Source: Mikania micrantha
Lineage: Eukaryota; Streptophyta; Magnoliopsida; Asterales; Asteraceae
Direction of reading: 5' to 3'
Length of the DNA stretch: 64,000 bases
Assembly: GCA_009363875.1 (NCBI GenBank)
Contig: CM018683.1
Span: forward strand, 48,039,711 to 48,103,710
Below are positions 11,588-23,401 of the stretch, piece after piece (position 1 is the stretch's first letter; every line of letters starts with the position of its first letter). Under the pieces are notes generated by a model. It saw nothing but the letters and a program-made list of their open reading frames with translations. It ran no database searches and was not told where the DNA came from. The position numbers and the translations under genes were made by a program.

Positions 11588-12754
11588 AAAGGGTATTTTT
11601 GTTAATACATTAAAATTTGTGTTTTGTTTTAATTTTAATTTTTAGATCACAAATTTAGGTGGAGAAAATTTACAAAGTAACAAAAAGATTTTCGGTTTTT
11701 AAGTCAGTCTAAGAAAATCTACAAGTTTAGGGGGAGTTGAGTTTTTGAAAAACCTAAGAAAAGGAGATCCTGCCTATTATTATTTAAGAAAATTCCAAAA
11801 AGATTTTACATTTTTTTAGAAATTGAGAAAATACAAAAAGAGTTTATTGGGACAAGCAAAGTAAATCAGTAAAATAGGGAAGTGAAATAATTTCTGAGTA
11901 TCAAAATTTCACTATCTTGATAAAATTTCTAAAACAATAAAAAATTTGAATATCTATTATACACTAAGAAGTTAAAACAAGTTTTCCAAATGAAAGAATC
12001 AGACTTGATCAATAAAAAATATAATTAATAAGTGCGAAGTTGTGATCATGAGATAACTAGAAATGTGTGACAACTATTTGACTTTTTGTTTAAGTCTTTG
12101 AATCAAAACAAGATTGTGTTTAAATAAACTTGAAATCGTTTTGAAAAACTCGGATATTTCCTATGTTTTGTGCAAACAAAGAGCGGGAAATATCTACTGA
12201 ATCATCCTTTGTTTTGCGTAAGCAAAGACCTGGATGTGTGACGTTAAGGCCAATGTGTCTGCAGATCAGTAAATAAAAGATGCCTATGAGCACAAGATGA
12301 TGGAACCCCTCCTTGTTCTTGATTCTAAACTAGTAGATCTGTTCTTTTCTTTTCTCATCTAAACTCTGTCAAAACGTTTTAAGTTCATTAAAACGCAATC
12401 CAAGTTTGAAACAAAAGATTTTACAAAATTGATAGTTTGCATGTTAATCTGGTTTTATAGTCTGACTGCTCACAAATTTCCCATAAGATATTTTCAAAAC
12501 CTTGATCATATGTCTTATTTCTAAGTTATGGATTAACGAGTGGAAATCATTGGTGGGGTATAGCTGTTTAAAAGTTGTGCTTCGCTAAGAAATTACTTAA
12601 GCCAGTAAATTTTGACAACAGATTTGATCCCTCGAATTTGACCCGACTAAACCATAAACTCGTCCAAAGTTTCTGTATCTTATTTTTATTTTATTTTATT
12701 TTATCTTATCTTATCTTATAAAAGTTAGAATTTTAATCAAAATAAAATTAGTGT
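11588..12754 (+). other. Non-coding spacer after pol of A
   Basis: This is AT-rich DNA without a supported ORF. It contains an internal copy of the polypurine octamer AGGGGGAG at 11729-11736 and a pentanucleotide microsatellite (TTTTA then TCTTA units) at 12686-12720. The spacer leads into the motif and TATA region that precedes the env-like ORF. Confidence 0.6.
11729..11736 (+). other. Internal PPT-like octamer downstream of pol in A
   Basis: AGGGGGAG is identical to the true polypurine tract at 16553-16560 but lies about 140 bp after the pol stop. A matching octamer occurs after pol in C (17847-17854, minus). Confidence 0.45.
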
Positions 12755-13477
12755 GTGTACTCGAAATGGAGTACAAGAAAATAGTGTATTCGAAATGACC
12801 CTATAAATAGTCCATCTTCGTTTAATTTCGAATACCATTCACTTAGTGTACGGTTTTGTTCATTTCGAGTACAGATTTCTCTCCACGAGGCGATCTCACT
12901 TTCTAGACGTGTTTTCAGAATTCGACTCCAGCCATCTTTTAGATCATCTATAGGCGACCTTAGGTATAAGATTTTATAAACTTTTGACCGTAAATTCGAA
13001 AGTTATGGACAAAATAAGTTTTCGAGTACGCAACTTTCGTGTACATAAGGATTTTGGGTAAATTGGCATCGATGTGCTTCAAATTGAAAGGCGAATACAT
13101 GATATGATGGTCGCCTCATGATTCCGAGCATGTCAAATGAAATTAGAAGTTCTAAGGAGCCAAAATGATAAACTTTTAAAAGCTTTCTTGTGTTCTCGAA
13201 ATCTAAAATTTCGAATACAGGCACATTTCGAGTACAACATGTATTTCGTGTACAGATTGAGTTTCGAGTACAACGAACTTTGTGTACAGCCTGTATTTCG
13301 AATACACGATTCACTTCGTGTACAACATGTACTTCGTGTACACCTATAATTTCAAATAATCAATGTCATTTCGAGTACAACTGTTGGTTCGAGAACAAAC
13401 CTATTAGGACTTAGAAAAAATTAAATCTTTTCTTGTTTCTCAATTCTTGAACTAACTTAATCTGTTTTGTTTCTCAG
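12755..13477 (+). promoter_or_regulatory. U3/R-like promoter module before the env-like ORF of A
   Basis: GTGTACTCGAAATGG and GTGTATTCGAAATGAC occur just before a TATA box (CTATAAATAG, 12801-12810), copying the order in the LTR, where GTGTACTCGAAATCG precedes TATATATAG. Downstream, 12886-12910 (CGAGGC...TCTAGACGT) matches the LTR at 4661-4683. A dense array of about twelve sense copies of TTTCGAGTACA/TTTCGTGTACA follows at 13020-13395, as in the gag leader. I infer a second, LTR-derived promoter and leader for the env-like gene. Confidence 0.5.
12801..12810 (+). promoter_or_regulatory. TATA-like box upstream of env-like ORF in A
   Basis: CTATAAATAG is a near-ideal plant TATA box. It lies about 670 bp before the env-like ATG and immediately after U3-type motifs. 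Confidence 0.5.
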
Positions 13478-16400
13478 ATGGTTAACTTAAGGTTTGTGCC
13501 GGATCACAACATGATGGCATATCTTGGAAATCCACCCGAGAAGCATTCCGAATTCAAGAGTCTGGTTGAAGGATTGATCCTGTCACCAGTCAACTACGCG
13601 ATCATGGAACATCCGTTGATTGTGACTGATTTTATTCGAGAGTTCTGGAGCACTGTAGAAGAGCATACTGATGACAAGGGGACGGTCAGCATTGTTGGAA
13701 AGATTCAGGGAAAACCCATTGTTATCACTGAGCAAATTCTTAGAGAGTGTTTGCAATTTGGAGACAAGGAAACTGATCCTGTTGAGCTTGATCAAGATCT
13801 GGTTAACAGGACCGTTTATTAGATGGGACACGAAGGTGCCTATCCACCCACTGAAAAGAAATTACTGCACCCATATTGGAGATATTTGGCTCACGTCGTC
13901 ACTCAATGTCTCTCTGGAAGAAAAGGCGGTTACGATGTACTTAATCAGACTCTCAGTTCGTGTCTTGTAGCTCTGGCCTTAGGAGTTGATTTCAACTTCT
14001 CCAGGATGATATTCCTTGATATGCATGCCAATATCAAAGGAAAAAGGAAAGAACGATTTATGGCCTTTCCCTGCTTTGTGCAGATCGTTATCGACAAAAG
14101 ATATCCAAGTTTTGATCGTACGTTCGGTTCTCTGGAGATCAAGAAAATGCGAGAAGACATCTTTGGATACATGAAGATGAACAAGCGTGGGAAAAAGCAA
14201 TACATTGGTGAGAGACCACTGATAAAGTTTGGACATTTTGTAGGAGACGAGGGTGTGATTGAGGATCAAGGCACTCCTGTTGCCTTTGTCGCTGATGAGC
14301 ATGACATTCCTACGGGAACACAGACAGACACGACTATCGAGAGACATGTTGCTGAAACCTCCTCATCTTCTAGTGAAGATTTCATTCCTGAGAAGCCTCT
14401 ACCGACAAGGGAAGAAAGGGAGGAAGCACAGGATTTGGATTATACTCCTACCCCTGAGTCGTCATCTAAGAGAAAGAGATTGAAGACTATGTCCAAACGG
14501 ACCATAGATCCCAGATTACAGCAGATGTTCTCCGGTTTATCCTTCTCATCAGTGGCATCGATTCTACCACCTCCACCTACAAAACCACCTCCACTTATTC
14601 AACCATCTTCACCTACAAAACCACCTCCACTTACTCAACCACCTCCACCTACAAAACCACCTCCACTTACACAACCACCTCCACCTACACAACCACCTCC
14701 ATCCCTACAACCACCTTCATTTTCACAGTCACCTCCACCTTCAAAACCCAAGCCACCCTCACAACCAAAGCCACCCGCACAACCCAAACCACCTTCAAAA
14801 CCAAAGCCACCCGCACAACCCAAACCACCTTCAAAACCAAAGCCACCTTATCAACCAACCAAACCTAACCTAGTCATCAAAATTCCCACTCGTTCTTCGC
14901 TTCCATCTTCAACAATTCCCATTTCCCACACCGAGACACCACCATCTCCACCTCGTTCACAAAGTGACAAGGGTAAATCTCCCTTGCACGCAGAATCACC
15001 ATATGAGCCAAAAGAAGTGTCTGTCGATCTCGTTGGTTTGCAAGACAGAGTCTTCATGCTGGAAAGAGAAGCTGAAGAAAAGGATGCCAATATCCGAATC
15101 ATTCAAGAAGGAATGCTAAAGATATCAAACAAACTGGAAAAGTTTCAGGGGCAGATCAAGGCACACCGAAAGGTTATCAGATTCCTTTCAATGGAGAACT
15201 ACAAAATGAGCAAAGAAATCAAGAGACTGAAGGGAGAAGAAACTCAAAAATCTGATGATAATGAGAAAGAAGACGATGCCAGTGATGACAGTGATGATAG
15301 TGATAATGATGACAATGATGATAATGATGGTGGTGATGAACAGAAAAAGGACTCCTCTGATAAAAAGGATCAAGGGCCTCTTGATGATGACAATCAAGGA
15401 GGTGATACAGGAAATCCCTCTTCTTCCACTACCAAGCCTGCAAGTGATTACGATGATCTATTTGGAGATATTCCCGATGACATTCTATTCGGTTATAGCC
15501 TTCCAGGAACTGATATGGAGAATGCAGGACTTGATGATTTCTTCAAGGATCTTCCCGATGATTAACTTTTCGAAGGAATCGGTAAAGAAACCGAAGGAGA
15601 AGCTGAATCTTCCACAGGGGCATCTGTCGAAGAAGAACCAGAAAATATTGTACTTGGCAACGTCTCTACCGATCCTTATATCGATTATTTTTATGCCCAC
15701 AAATACATTGATGCATTTGGACAGGATGTCACAACTCTTAACAAAGTGATTGTCAGTTGGTTTGACAAGAAAAGGGATTGGACACCTTCCCCTCTGGTGG
15801 TTAAAGATATGTGGTTCAAGGAGATGAGTGAAGAACTTGTAGAACATACATTTATCTCAGATGATAAAAACATCTTCGTTGTTCGAAATGACAGGTCCAA
15901 CATGTGTTGCTGGATGTATGACAACAAAAGGGACATCTATCTGGTCAAAAGGATGAATGGAAAGGTTGAATACTATAAGAAACCGAGAGACTTCTGTACT
16001 ATGCCAAAGGTTTATATCCGAAGTATCAACAAAGCTATTTTCTTCAATCCTTCCAAAGACTCAAAGGCTGACTTGTTCGCCAAGTTCATCAAAGACCAAT
16101 GTGAAAAGAACTTTCCCATGATGCGCACCGCCAAGGGAAGGCGTTTTGCTTCGACATGTATTATCGATCCAAAGACGGAAAAGCCGTGGATATAAGACAA
16201 GTATCCTCCACCTCACGTTGAGATAGCAGTGCCAGTTTCACCTAGAGTTCCAGACAATTCCTTGGCTAACTTCTTGTCTTGGTACTATGATGATCTCAAC
16301 CATGCAGCTGTCATCATCAAGAACAAAGATGACATTAATGATATTGATATAATTCTTGACCCTATGGATCTATTGAAGTACGGAAAAGAAGACATGATGA

Positions 16401-16540
16401 AGCTCCACCAATCTCCAATACGAGTTTACTCTAGTGCTGATGAGGAAGCTAAACCATTCACTCGCACTGTTGCTTATGCCATCGAGCTGAAACTTTATGT
16501 AGCAGCTGGATCACACAATGTCACTCTTCCTATTGGATGA
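13478..16540 (+). pseudogene. Env-like ORF of element A, three in-frame stops
   Basis: A single frame of 1021 codons starts at MVNLRFVPDHN. The N-terminal domain (about residues 1-230) resembles the N-terminal domain of other plant retroelement extra ORFs (the IREFW...GKIQGKPIVI pattern). A Pro-rich PPPTKPPP repeat tract follows (about 14560-14860), then a coiled coil (about 15025-15235) and an Asp-rich acidic tract (15240-15400). The conserved C-terminal region (about 15746-16540) is shared with C and E (YYKKPRDF, WYYDD, ILDPMDLL). Stops lie at 13820-13822 (TAG), 15563-15565 (TAA) and 16193-16195 (TAA). No signal peptide or clear transmembrane helix is seen, so a classical fusion-protein role is unsupported. 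Confidence 0.75.
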
Positions 16541-16552
16541 CTTCGCCAGTCT

Positions 16553-16560
16553 AGGGGGAG
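16553..16560 (+). other. Polypurine tract of A
   Basis: AGGGGGAG is followed by two bases and then the 3' LTR at 16563. Confidence 0.85.
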
Positions 16561-16562
16561 TC

Positions 16563-16934
16563 TGTAGAGCCCAGTACACGTTGAAGACTGAAAAAGTCAA
16601 CCTGGGAAGAGTCAAAGTTCAGAATCATGATTCAGTTCGTGTACATGCATTTCGAATACACAATGTATTCGTGTACTAGAAATCGTTCGTGTTAGATTTC
16701 GAGTACACCTACACCTAGTATATATAGACGTATTTTGTACAGGTTTAGGTTGGAATCCCGAGGCATTTGCTCTCTAGACGTATTGAGGTACTTGTACTCG
16801 AATTTTTAGCATAAATACAAAGATTATATTTTTCTACTTGCTTTCTTGATTCTAGCTTGGAATCCGCGCTTGTTAGTATATTGATGATGATTCGGAAGAT
16901 AAAGTTTGGTTCTTGATCCGGTTTGAGACCTACA
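16563..16934 (+). repeat. 3' LTR of element A
   Basis: This copy of 4465-4838 is 372 bp long, ends GAGACCTACA, and has its TATA box at 16719-16727. Confidence 0.92.
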
Positions 16935-17141
16935 CAAACAATACATTATTTATAAACAAATTAATGATCACTCATATTTTCTGACTGAGTTACCCATTGT
17001 ATTTAACCAATAAAGATCAAAACTTGTATGTAACTCATCTCTGCATAACTTAATACCTAACATCATAAGTTCTACAAGGTTCCAATTTATTTTCTTTTGT
17101 ATTTTTCTTTTTGATTTGTCTCTCATGTTCAACACATTCTC

Positions 17142-17475
17142 ATGGACGGCTTTAGCTAGGTCTTTCAAAGCAATATGGCACGTATACAGAATTGTGTTGA
17201 CATGATCAACTAGTTCCATCCAAATGGATGGCTTCAACTAGGCTGCAACCCAGTAATATGGCACATGTATGGAATCGAACTTATTTTATTTGTTTATTTT
17301 TCTTAGCTTATCCTATCTGAATGGACGGCTTCAGCTAGGCTGCAACCTAGCAATATGGCACGTGTACAGAATCGGATTTACTTTTATTTTCTTGTGATTC
17401 AATCATTCTCATCTGAATGGACGGCTTCAGCTAGGTCATTACAAAGCAGTATGGCACGTGTACAGACTTGAATTC
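17142..17475. repeat. Four diverged tandem copies, 82-97 bp period
   Basis: Copies beginning ATGGACGGCTT(C/T)AGCTAGG and ending near ATGGCACGTGTACAG start at 17142, 17224, 17321 and 17417. Confidence 0.75.
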
Positions 17476-17753
17476 ATGAATCATTGGAAACCTCATAAGA
17501 TCCTATGATAATAGGTGTATGCCTGATTTGAGTCAAAAAACTATTTATCACTTAACTGATTTTCTAAAATGGATCGCACAAATCAGACCTTCTAAGTAAT
17601 CACCAATAGTCTATATATTTTTTAAAGTTGGCCTATCAGTACATCAAATCACATAACTTATGTTCTTTGAGTTTATGCATTCACTTTTTGCTTTTCAGGC
17701 ATGATAGGTTAACACATCACTTTCTCAAACAAGACTTTCTCATTTTTACAATT

Positions 17754-17834
17754 TTTCAAATGTTTTTGGTTTTTCAAAATTTTCAAATGTTTTTGGTTTT
17801 TCTAATTTTTCAAATGTTTTTGGTTTTTCAAATT
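17754..17834. repeat. 27-bp tandem repeat, three copies
   Basis: TTTCAAATGTTTTTGG recurs at 17754, 17781 and 17808. Confidence 0.75.
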
Positions 17835-17846
17835 AAACTACTTTTT

Positions 17847-17854
17847 CTCCCCCT
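17847..17854 (-). other. Internal PPT-like octamer downstream of pol in C
   Basis: AGGGGGAG on the minus strand lies about 290 bp after the pol stop. This is the same position class as in A at 11729. Confidence 0.4.
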
Positions 17855-17867
17855 AAAAACCAAAAAC

Positions 17868-18031
17868 CATAGTTGCAAAAAGCTAGGCGCTCCTAAGCGA
17901 GTAACCAGAGAGTACTCGGCCCTAAGCGAGAGTATTCGGGCAATACTCAGGAAGTACTCGGGCTCGGAACAACTCCTTGGAGCGAGTACTCGGAGAGTAC
18001 TCGGCCTTGGAGACCGACTTTTACAACAGTG
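17868..18031. mobile_element. hAT-like MITE (164 bp)
   Basis: The terminal inverted repeats are CATAGTTGCAAAA at the left and CACTGTTGTAAAA read inward from the right. The flanks are CCAAAAAC (17860-17867) and CCTAAAAC (18032-18039), an 8-bp target duplication with one mismatch, as expected for hAT transposons. The body contains repeated (G)AGTACTCGG words. There is no coding capacity. Confidence 0.7.
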
Positions 18032-18136
18032 CCTAAAACTGAAAATCTTTTTGTGTTTTTGATTTAGTAAAAGAAAAATAACAGAAATATGAACAAAGAA
18101 AAACAAAACAAAAGAAACTAAGTAATAAAACAATGA

Positions 18137-21100
18137 TCATTTGTTTGATTCATATGAAGGAATGACTTCATCCTTTTGAAAAACACCATTAGCCGATAAC
18201 AGATATAAAAATCTGGATTTATCAAAAGCTTTTGTATAAAGATCGGCTTTCTGGTGATCGGTGTGAATTTTAACAACATCGATGAGTTTCTTTTCAAAAC
18301 AATCACGCATGAAGTGATATCTTATGTCGATGTGTTTGGTTTTCGAGTGCTGGACTGGGTTTTTAGTGACAGCAATGGCGGCAGTATTATCAACATAAAG
18401 TGTTAGAAAAATGTAACCCATAGTCCCTGAGTTGTTGCTGTATCCAGATGATTTGTGAGCAGCAACTAGCAGCAGCAGTATATTCAGCTTCACATGTTGA
18501 AGTAGACACCGACGTCTGCTTCTTGCACTGCCAGGTAACTAAATGGTTTCCAAAGAACTGACATCCTGCAGATGTTGACTTGAAATCTCTTTTGCATCCG
18601 CCATAGCCAAGATCCAGAGTACCCTTCAGATAACGCAAAATCCTCTTCACAGCAATCATATGTGATACTCTTGGCTTGGACTGATAACGAGCACACAAGC
18701 ATGTGTCGAACATGATGTCTGGACGAGAAGCGGTAAGATACATGAGAGACCCAATCATTCCTCGGTACAGAGTGGCATCGATTAACCCCCCTTTTCATCT
18801 GGTGTTATCCCGTGATTGACAGCCGTTGGGGTACCAGCAGGTTTTGCATCCGACATACTGAACCAGCTCAGATTGATCCACCTGCAATCCCAGAAAAAAT
18901 TCTATCTCCCCCATCGAGCTCATTTCAAACTTTTCTTTCAAAACCTTCTTTAATTCCTTGCACAGACTTTCATTTGTAGAACCAAAAATGATGTCGTCCA
19001 CATAAACTTGTACCAAGAGCAAATCACCATCCTTCTCTCGAATGAACAAAGTGCAGTCAATGACACATCTTCTGAACCTGTTGTTCAGAAAGTAGTAGAC
19101 AGTGTCTCGTACCACGCTCACGGAGTTTGATGTAATCCATATAAAGCCTTGTTCAACTGTAGACTTGGTCACGATGTAATGGATCCTCAAACCCGGGAGG
19201 TTGATTGACATACACAGTTTCGTTGATCACACCGTGAAGGAATGCACTCTTAACATCCATTTGATAAACTTTAAATTTCTTGAAGGATGCGTATGCCAAC
19301 AAGATACGAATTGCTTCGAGACGAGCAACCGGTGTAAACACTTCTTTATAGTCAAGTCCCTCAATCTGTCTGAATCCCTGCACCACCAGACGTGCTTTGT
19401 TTCGCACAACGATCCCGTGATTTTCTCTTTTGCAACGAAGAACCCATCTTGTGCCTATAACCTTTGCACCTTTCGGTTTGTCAACAAGTTGGCAAACACC
19501 GAGTTTCTTCAATTGTAAGAGTTCTTCTTGCATTGAATCAACCCATGATTCTTCCCTCAATGCTTCAGTGACAATTCGTGGTTCAACTTGAGAGATGAAG
19601 CAAGAATGGGCACCATAGTTCACATCAGCAAAGTCAAGAATATCTGCAAGACCACCTGAAGATAGCTGATTTCTTGTCTTAGCCTCATCAAGCGGACTTC
19701 CAATAATGTTTTCATGAGGATGAATGCGATTAATTCTTCTAACAGGATGAGCAGGAACCTCAACCTATGGATCAAGGTTGTTCAGATTCAAGTCCTCAAG
19801 AGCGACTACAATGTTGTCAACATTTGGTTCGGGAGCAGCTGGTTGAACTGGGTTATCATCTGTGTCTGAGATTTCATCATGTATCTATATGGTAATTGGA
19901 GCTGATGAAGGTTGCACAGGTTCATCAGGTGTATTTTGTGCATCATACATCATTTGAACAGCAACATCTTCATCTGAGTACATGGGAGGCATATTGAAAA
20001 AATTGAAAAGGTCTGAATAATCGAACATCGAGTCTGGACGTTTTCCATGTAGGGGCATAGAATGTCTTTGAACGTCCACGTGGTACCACTCCTCCACATT
20101 TTAAGTTGATATATTGTAGACCCTTTTATTAGGAGTGTTGTACCCAAGAAAATACCCTTCTTCCACCTTCTCATTGAACTTGCCTTGCTCGTGTTTCTTA
20201 AGCATCGTGCACGGAGCACCAAAAGGTTCAAGATACTTAAGATTAGGCATCCTGTTATGGAGCAACTCAAAACAAGTCTTCCCATGTCTCTTGACTATCA
20301 AAACCCGGTTCAGTGTGTAGCAAGCATTTGCAACAGCTTCATTCCATAACTTAACTGGAAGGGATGAATCAGCAAGCATCGTTCGAGCAGCCTCAATCAA
20401 TGTTCTGTTCTTGTGCTCAGCAACACCATTCATTTGAGGGACATATGGAGCACTGAATTGTTGGACAATGCCACGTTCATTGCATAAGCTCTCCATATTG
20501 TGATTCTTGAACCCTGTCCCGTTATCTGTTCTGAGCATACGAATCTTGAGCTTATAAAGTGATTCAAGTTTAGTTACCAAAACTTGAATACACTCAACGT
20601 TTCTGATTTCGCCTTCAGAAAGAACACCCAAGAATATCTGGAATACTCGTCAGTGATGACTTAGCAGTATTGATCTCCAGCTATACTCTTGCAGTTGACT
20701 GGACCAAATAAATCCATATGGAGAAGCTCAAGAGGAACAGTGATTGAATGATACTTTTTCAGCTTGTGAGACTGCTTGGTTTGCTTTCCCTTCTTGCACG
20801 AGACACATATATCAGACAACTTGAAATCCTTTAAGCTGACACCCTCAACCAAATTGTTGTGTACCAAATGGTTCATCTTACGTAGACTCAGATGGCCCAT
20901 CCTCTTATGCCAAAGAATAGAATCTTTCTTGGTAGCTTTTGACTTAAAACATGAAGCTGAGGAGGATGTTGTTGAATAGTGATGGCTTGCTTCAGAATGC
21001 AGCAACTTGAGTCATCATAAAGAACTTTGTACTTCTTGTCACAAATCTGTGATACTGAAAGTAGATTATTCTCCAGCTGCTTTATATATCTTACTTTGTC

Positions 21101-21298
21101 AAATGAAACTTGGTCGTTTGAAAGAATACCCTCTCCAGTAATGAACCCGCCTTTGCCACCGGCAAACGCTACATATCCACCTCGAATTGCATTGACATTG
21201 GTGAGCAGCGAAATATCTCCAGTCATGTGCCTTGAAGCCCCACTATCAATGATCCAAGTGCTATTAAGTGCAGCAGTTGGGGCAACCTGCACAAACAC
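18137..21298 (-). pseudogene. pol of element C, multiply frameshifted
   Basis: The domain order is PR, IN, RT, RNase H. Protease has WIIDSGASRHMTGD near the start. The GAG-pre-integrase region has WHKRMGHLSLRKMN and CVSCKKGKQTKQ (about 20780-20920). The integrase core has LHMDLFGP, RTDNGTGF (where Glu is usual) and NGVAEHKNRT. RT has RWVLRCKRENHGIVVRNKAR, and YVDD is at 18993-19004. RNase H includes STCEAEYTAAASCCSQ. The frames change at least four times. It begins 6 nt after the gag stop pair TAA TAG in the same frame. Confidence 0.82.
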
Positions 21299-21304
21299 AA
21301 ACTA

Positions 21305-22797
21305 TTAGTTCAATTTGGGAACCCAAGCCTTTATAGTCTTGGGTTGACCCAATGAGTCTCGGATCCAAACATCAATCCATTTTCCATCTAGGGTTGCCTT
21401 GTCTGGAGTATTTGAAACTGAAGTCTCAGAAGACTTAACTTTCCATACTGTGTTTTCACTGAAAGAGTTTTTCAAGTAGATGGTTGATGGTTTGGATTGA
21501 TTGACATTTACAACCTTGGGAACATCCAAGTTCACAACTTTCCCTTTACCCTTATCCAAAGGCTTGACAAGATTGGGTTGTTTGGGCTTTGATTGAGATG
21601 ATTTACAATCTGATTTGACTTGTTTGATAAAATGCTGATTTTGTTTTCAGGGTGGTGCAACCTTAGGTCTAATCAGATGAGGACAAACTCTAGCAACATG
21701 CCCAAGTGCACCACACTGAAAACAAGCCCTTTTGTTTTGATGACAGGACTGTTTGGGTTTGGAACAAGACTGTTTGTTTTGATGAAAAACATTAGGTTTT
21801 GTCATGTTTTGTTTAAAACCCAACCCCTTTGTACCATTAAAAACAGGTTTTTCAATCTTTTAGGTCTCACTTGCTTCACCATCCTGTGAAGACTTCACAA
21901 AGTAAATGGCTTTGGATAACTTTGAATCCATGTTTGTCTTGGGTAAGATTGAGTCAGCCTTTTTGGCAACAGATGTCTGATTCTTAACACAAGACACTTG
22001 AGGAGAAACATCAGATTCGTCCTTAGAATCAGAGACCCAATTTCTACCACGCTCTCCACAAAAGATTCCTCAGACATTGAGGAACCCTCATCTTAAATAA
22101 TCCCAATAGGATGAATAACTAATGGAGTTTACACTTGAAAATCTTTGATCTGTTTGTCATTTGGAGAATTGACAAAGCAGTTCAAGACTGGTGGGGGACA
22201 ATGATTATATTTTTTTTCTTTACCCTTCCCAGTTTGATCAGTCCCATTACTGATCATGTGCTCAATAATGTATGAAGAGCTTTCATAGCTCTTGAGCTTC
22301 TGGCTTAAAGTCTCATAGTCACACTCGACTATGGCAAGTTTCTTCTTAGTCTCATTGATAGTGTTGAGATAAGAAGTAACTGCATCCTGCTTATTGAGCA
22401 TAACGATCTCAGCCTCATGTAGGTCTGTTTAACAAATCAATTTTAGCCTAAAAATCTTTTTCATTAGATTTTAAAATTATATTTGCTTCAATCATTTGGT
22501 TGAGATCGCTGATCAACTCAGAATTGTGCTTTTGATAAGCCAGGACCTTACTGTCAAGGTCAATACAGTAAAAGCATCTGGAAAGAGAAGAAAAACAGTC
22601 ATCAAATACCTGATGTGACTTAGAGGTAGCAGAAGTGTTCACCATCATAGCAAACTCTGTAGCAGGTTGTTCTTCAAACTCAGCATCAGAATCTCCTTGA
22701 GTGTCTGAGTCTGAAGTGCTTTCTGATTCTAATACAGATGATTCCTGCAGACTCGTCTTTGTTTCTTCTGAAGTGCTTTCTTCACTGGATTCATCAG
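21305..22797 (-). pseudogene. 3' half of element C gag
   Basis: This continues the gag interrupted by B at 22797/34476. It contains an acidic Ser/Glu-rich stretch (DESSEESTSEE), a coiled-coil-like segment (about 22140-22400), a second CCHC knuckle (CFQCGALGHVARVC, 21683-21724) and the C-terminal KAWVPKLN ending, followed by TAA and TAG. Several stops and frame changes occur near 21890, 22080 and 22440. Confidence 0.75.
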
Positions 22798-23003
22798 TGT
22801 TGGACCAAAAGAACCAATGAGCCTGATCAGAAAAACCTTTAAGTCTCACATACACATAACAACTGAAGAAGAACACATCAGCTGAAATCCATGTTGAAGA
22901 ATTACAAGACCTGAAGTTATTCACAACAGCTGAAGTGTTAGTCTTCAGATGTTGTGATGTTTGTTTTTGTCTTCAGTATTTTTCTTTCATTAGTTGTAAA
23001 AGT

Positions 23004-23031
23004 CTGATGAGTAGTTTACTCATCAGATGTT
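23004..23031 (+). promoter_or_regulatory. U3 inverted repeat of B
   Basis: CTGATGAGTA, a 3-nt spacer and TACTCATCAG form a perfect 10-bp palindrome, followed by ATGTT. A near copy lies before the env-like ORF at 30343-30371. Confidence 0.55.
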
Positions 23032-23180
23032 GTAGTTTGCTTTCAGTAGTTTAGTTATTCAGTCTTTGTAATAGGATGTCTTCAGTCTTTATGAACATCC
23101 TCAGTAGTTTTGTTTATTTCAGTTGTTGTTTTATGTCTGTTAGGTGTTAACATCATGTGACATCATCAGACGTCACTGTT

Positions 23181-23191
23181 TCTATATAAGG
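23181..23191 (+). promoter_or_regulatory. TATA box in the 5' LTR of B
   Basis: TCTATATAAGG lies about 205 bp before the LTR end. It is the likely core promoter and is conserved in the 3' LTR. Confidence 0.6.
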
Positions 23192-23389
23192 ACAGTTGAC
23201 ATAGTGTATTGTTAAGCGAAGTTAGCGCATTGAATGAAAGATTTCCATTTGCAGAATTCTCTTTCTATAAATTGTTCTTTACTGTTTCATTAATATTCAA
23301 GTGTTCTTGCTAATTCTTATGCTAATTCATCTCTGAATTCCGCTGCTATAATCTAATACTGATCAAATGAGAACAACTGATCCTACAAT

Positions 23390-23401
23390 TGGTATCAGAG
23401 C
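23390..23401 (+). other. Primer binding site of B (initiator Met-tRNA)
   Basis: TGGTATCAGAGC starts 2 bp after the LTR. Confidence 0.9.

Larger units (their letters stand above)
4465..16934 (+). mobile_element. Element A: full-length SIRE-type Ty1/copia retrotransposon with env-like ORF (12.5 kb)
   Basis: The element has TG...CA-ended LTRs of 374 and 372 bp, a methionine-tRNA primer site, gag, pol, an env-like ORF and a polypurine tract in the standard order. The flanks are CTAAC (4460-4464) and CAAAC (16935-16939), an imperfect 5-bp target duplication. It sits inside the pol-env spacer of element C in the opposite orientation. My by-eye alignment of the LTRs gives about 15 substitutions and a 2-bp gap (about 4%). 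Six in-frame stops in gag, pol and env plus frameshifts in gag make it non-autonomous. Confidence 0.9.
16935..18136 (-). other. Pol-env spacer of element C (right part)
   Basis: This is non-coding DNA between insertion A and C's pol. It contains a four-copy diverged tandem repeat (17142-17475), a 27-bp tandem repeat (17754-17834), a PPT-like octamer (17847-17854, minus) and a hAT-type MITE (17868-18031). ORFs in this stretch show no family resemblance. Confidence 0.6.
22798..23387 (+). repeat. 5' LTR of element B
   Basis: It begins TGTTGGACCAAAAGAACC and ends CTGATCCTACA. U3 is rich in CTTCAG/CTGATGA/CATCAGA words and contains a 10-bp-arm inverted repeat at 23004-23026. Confidence 0.93.
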
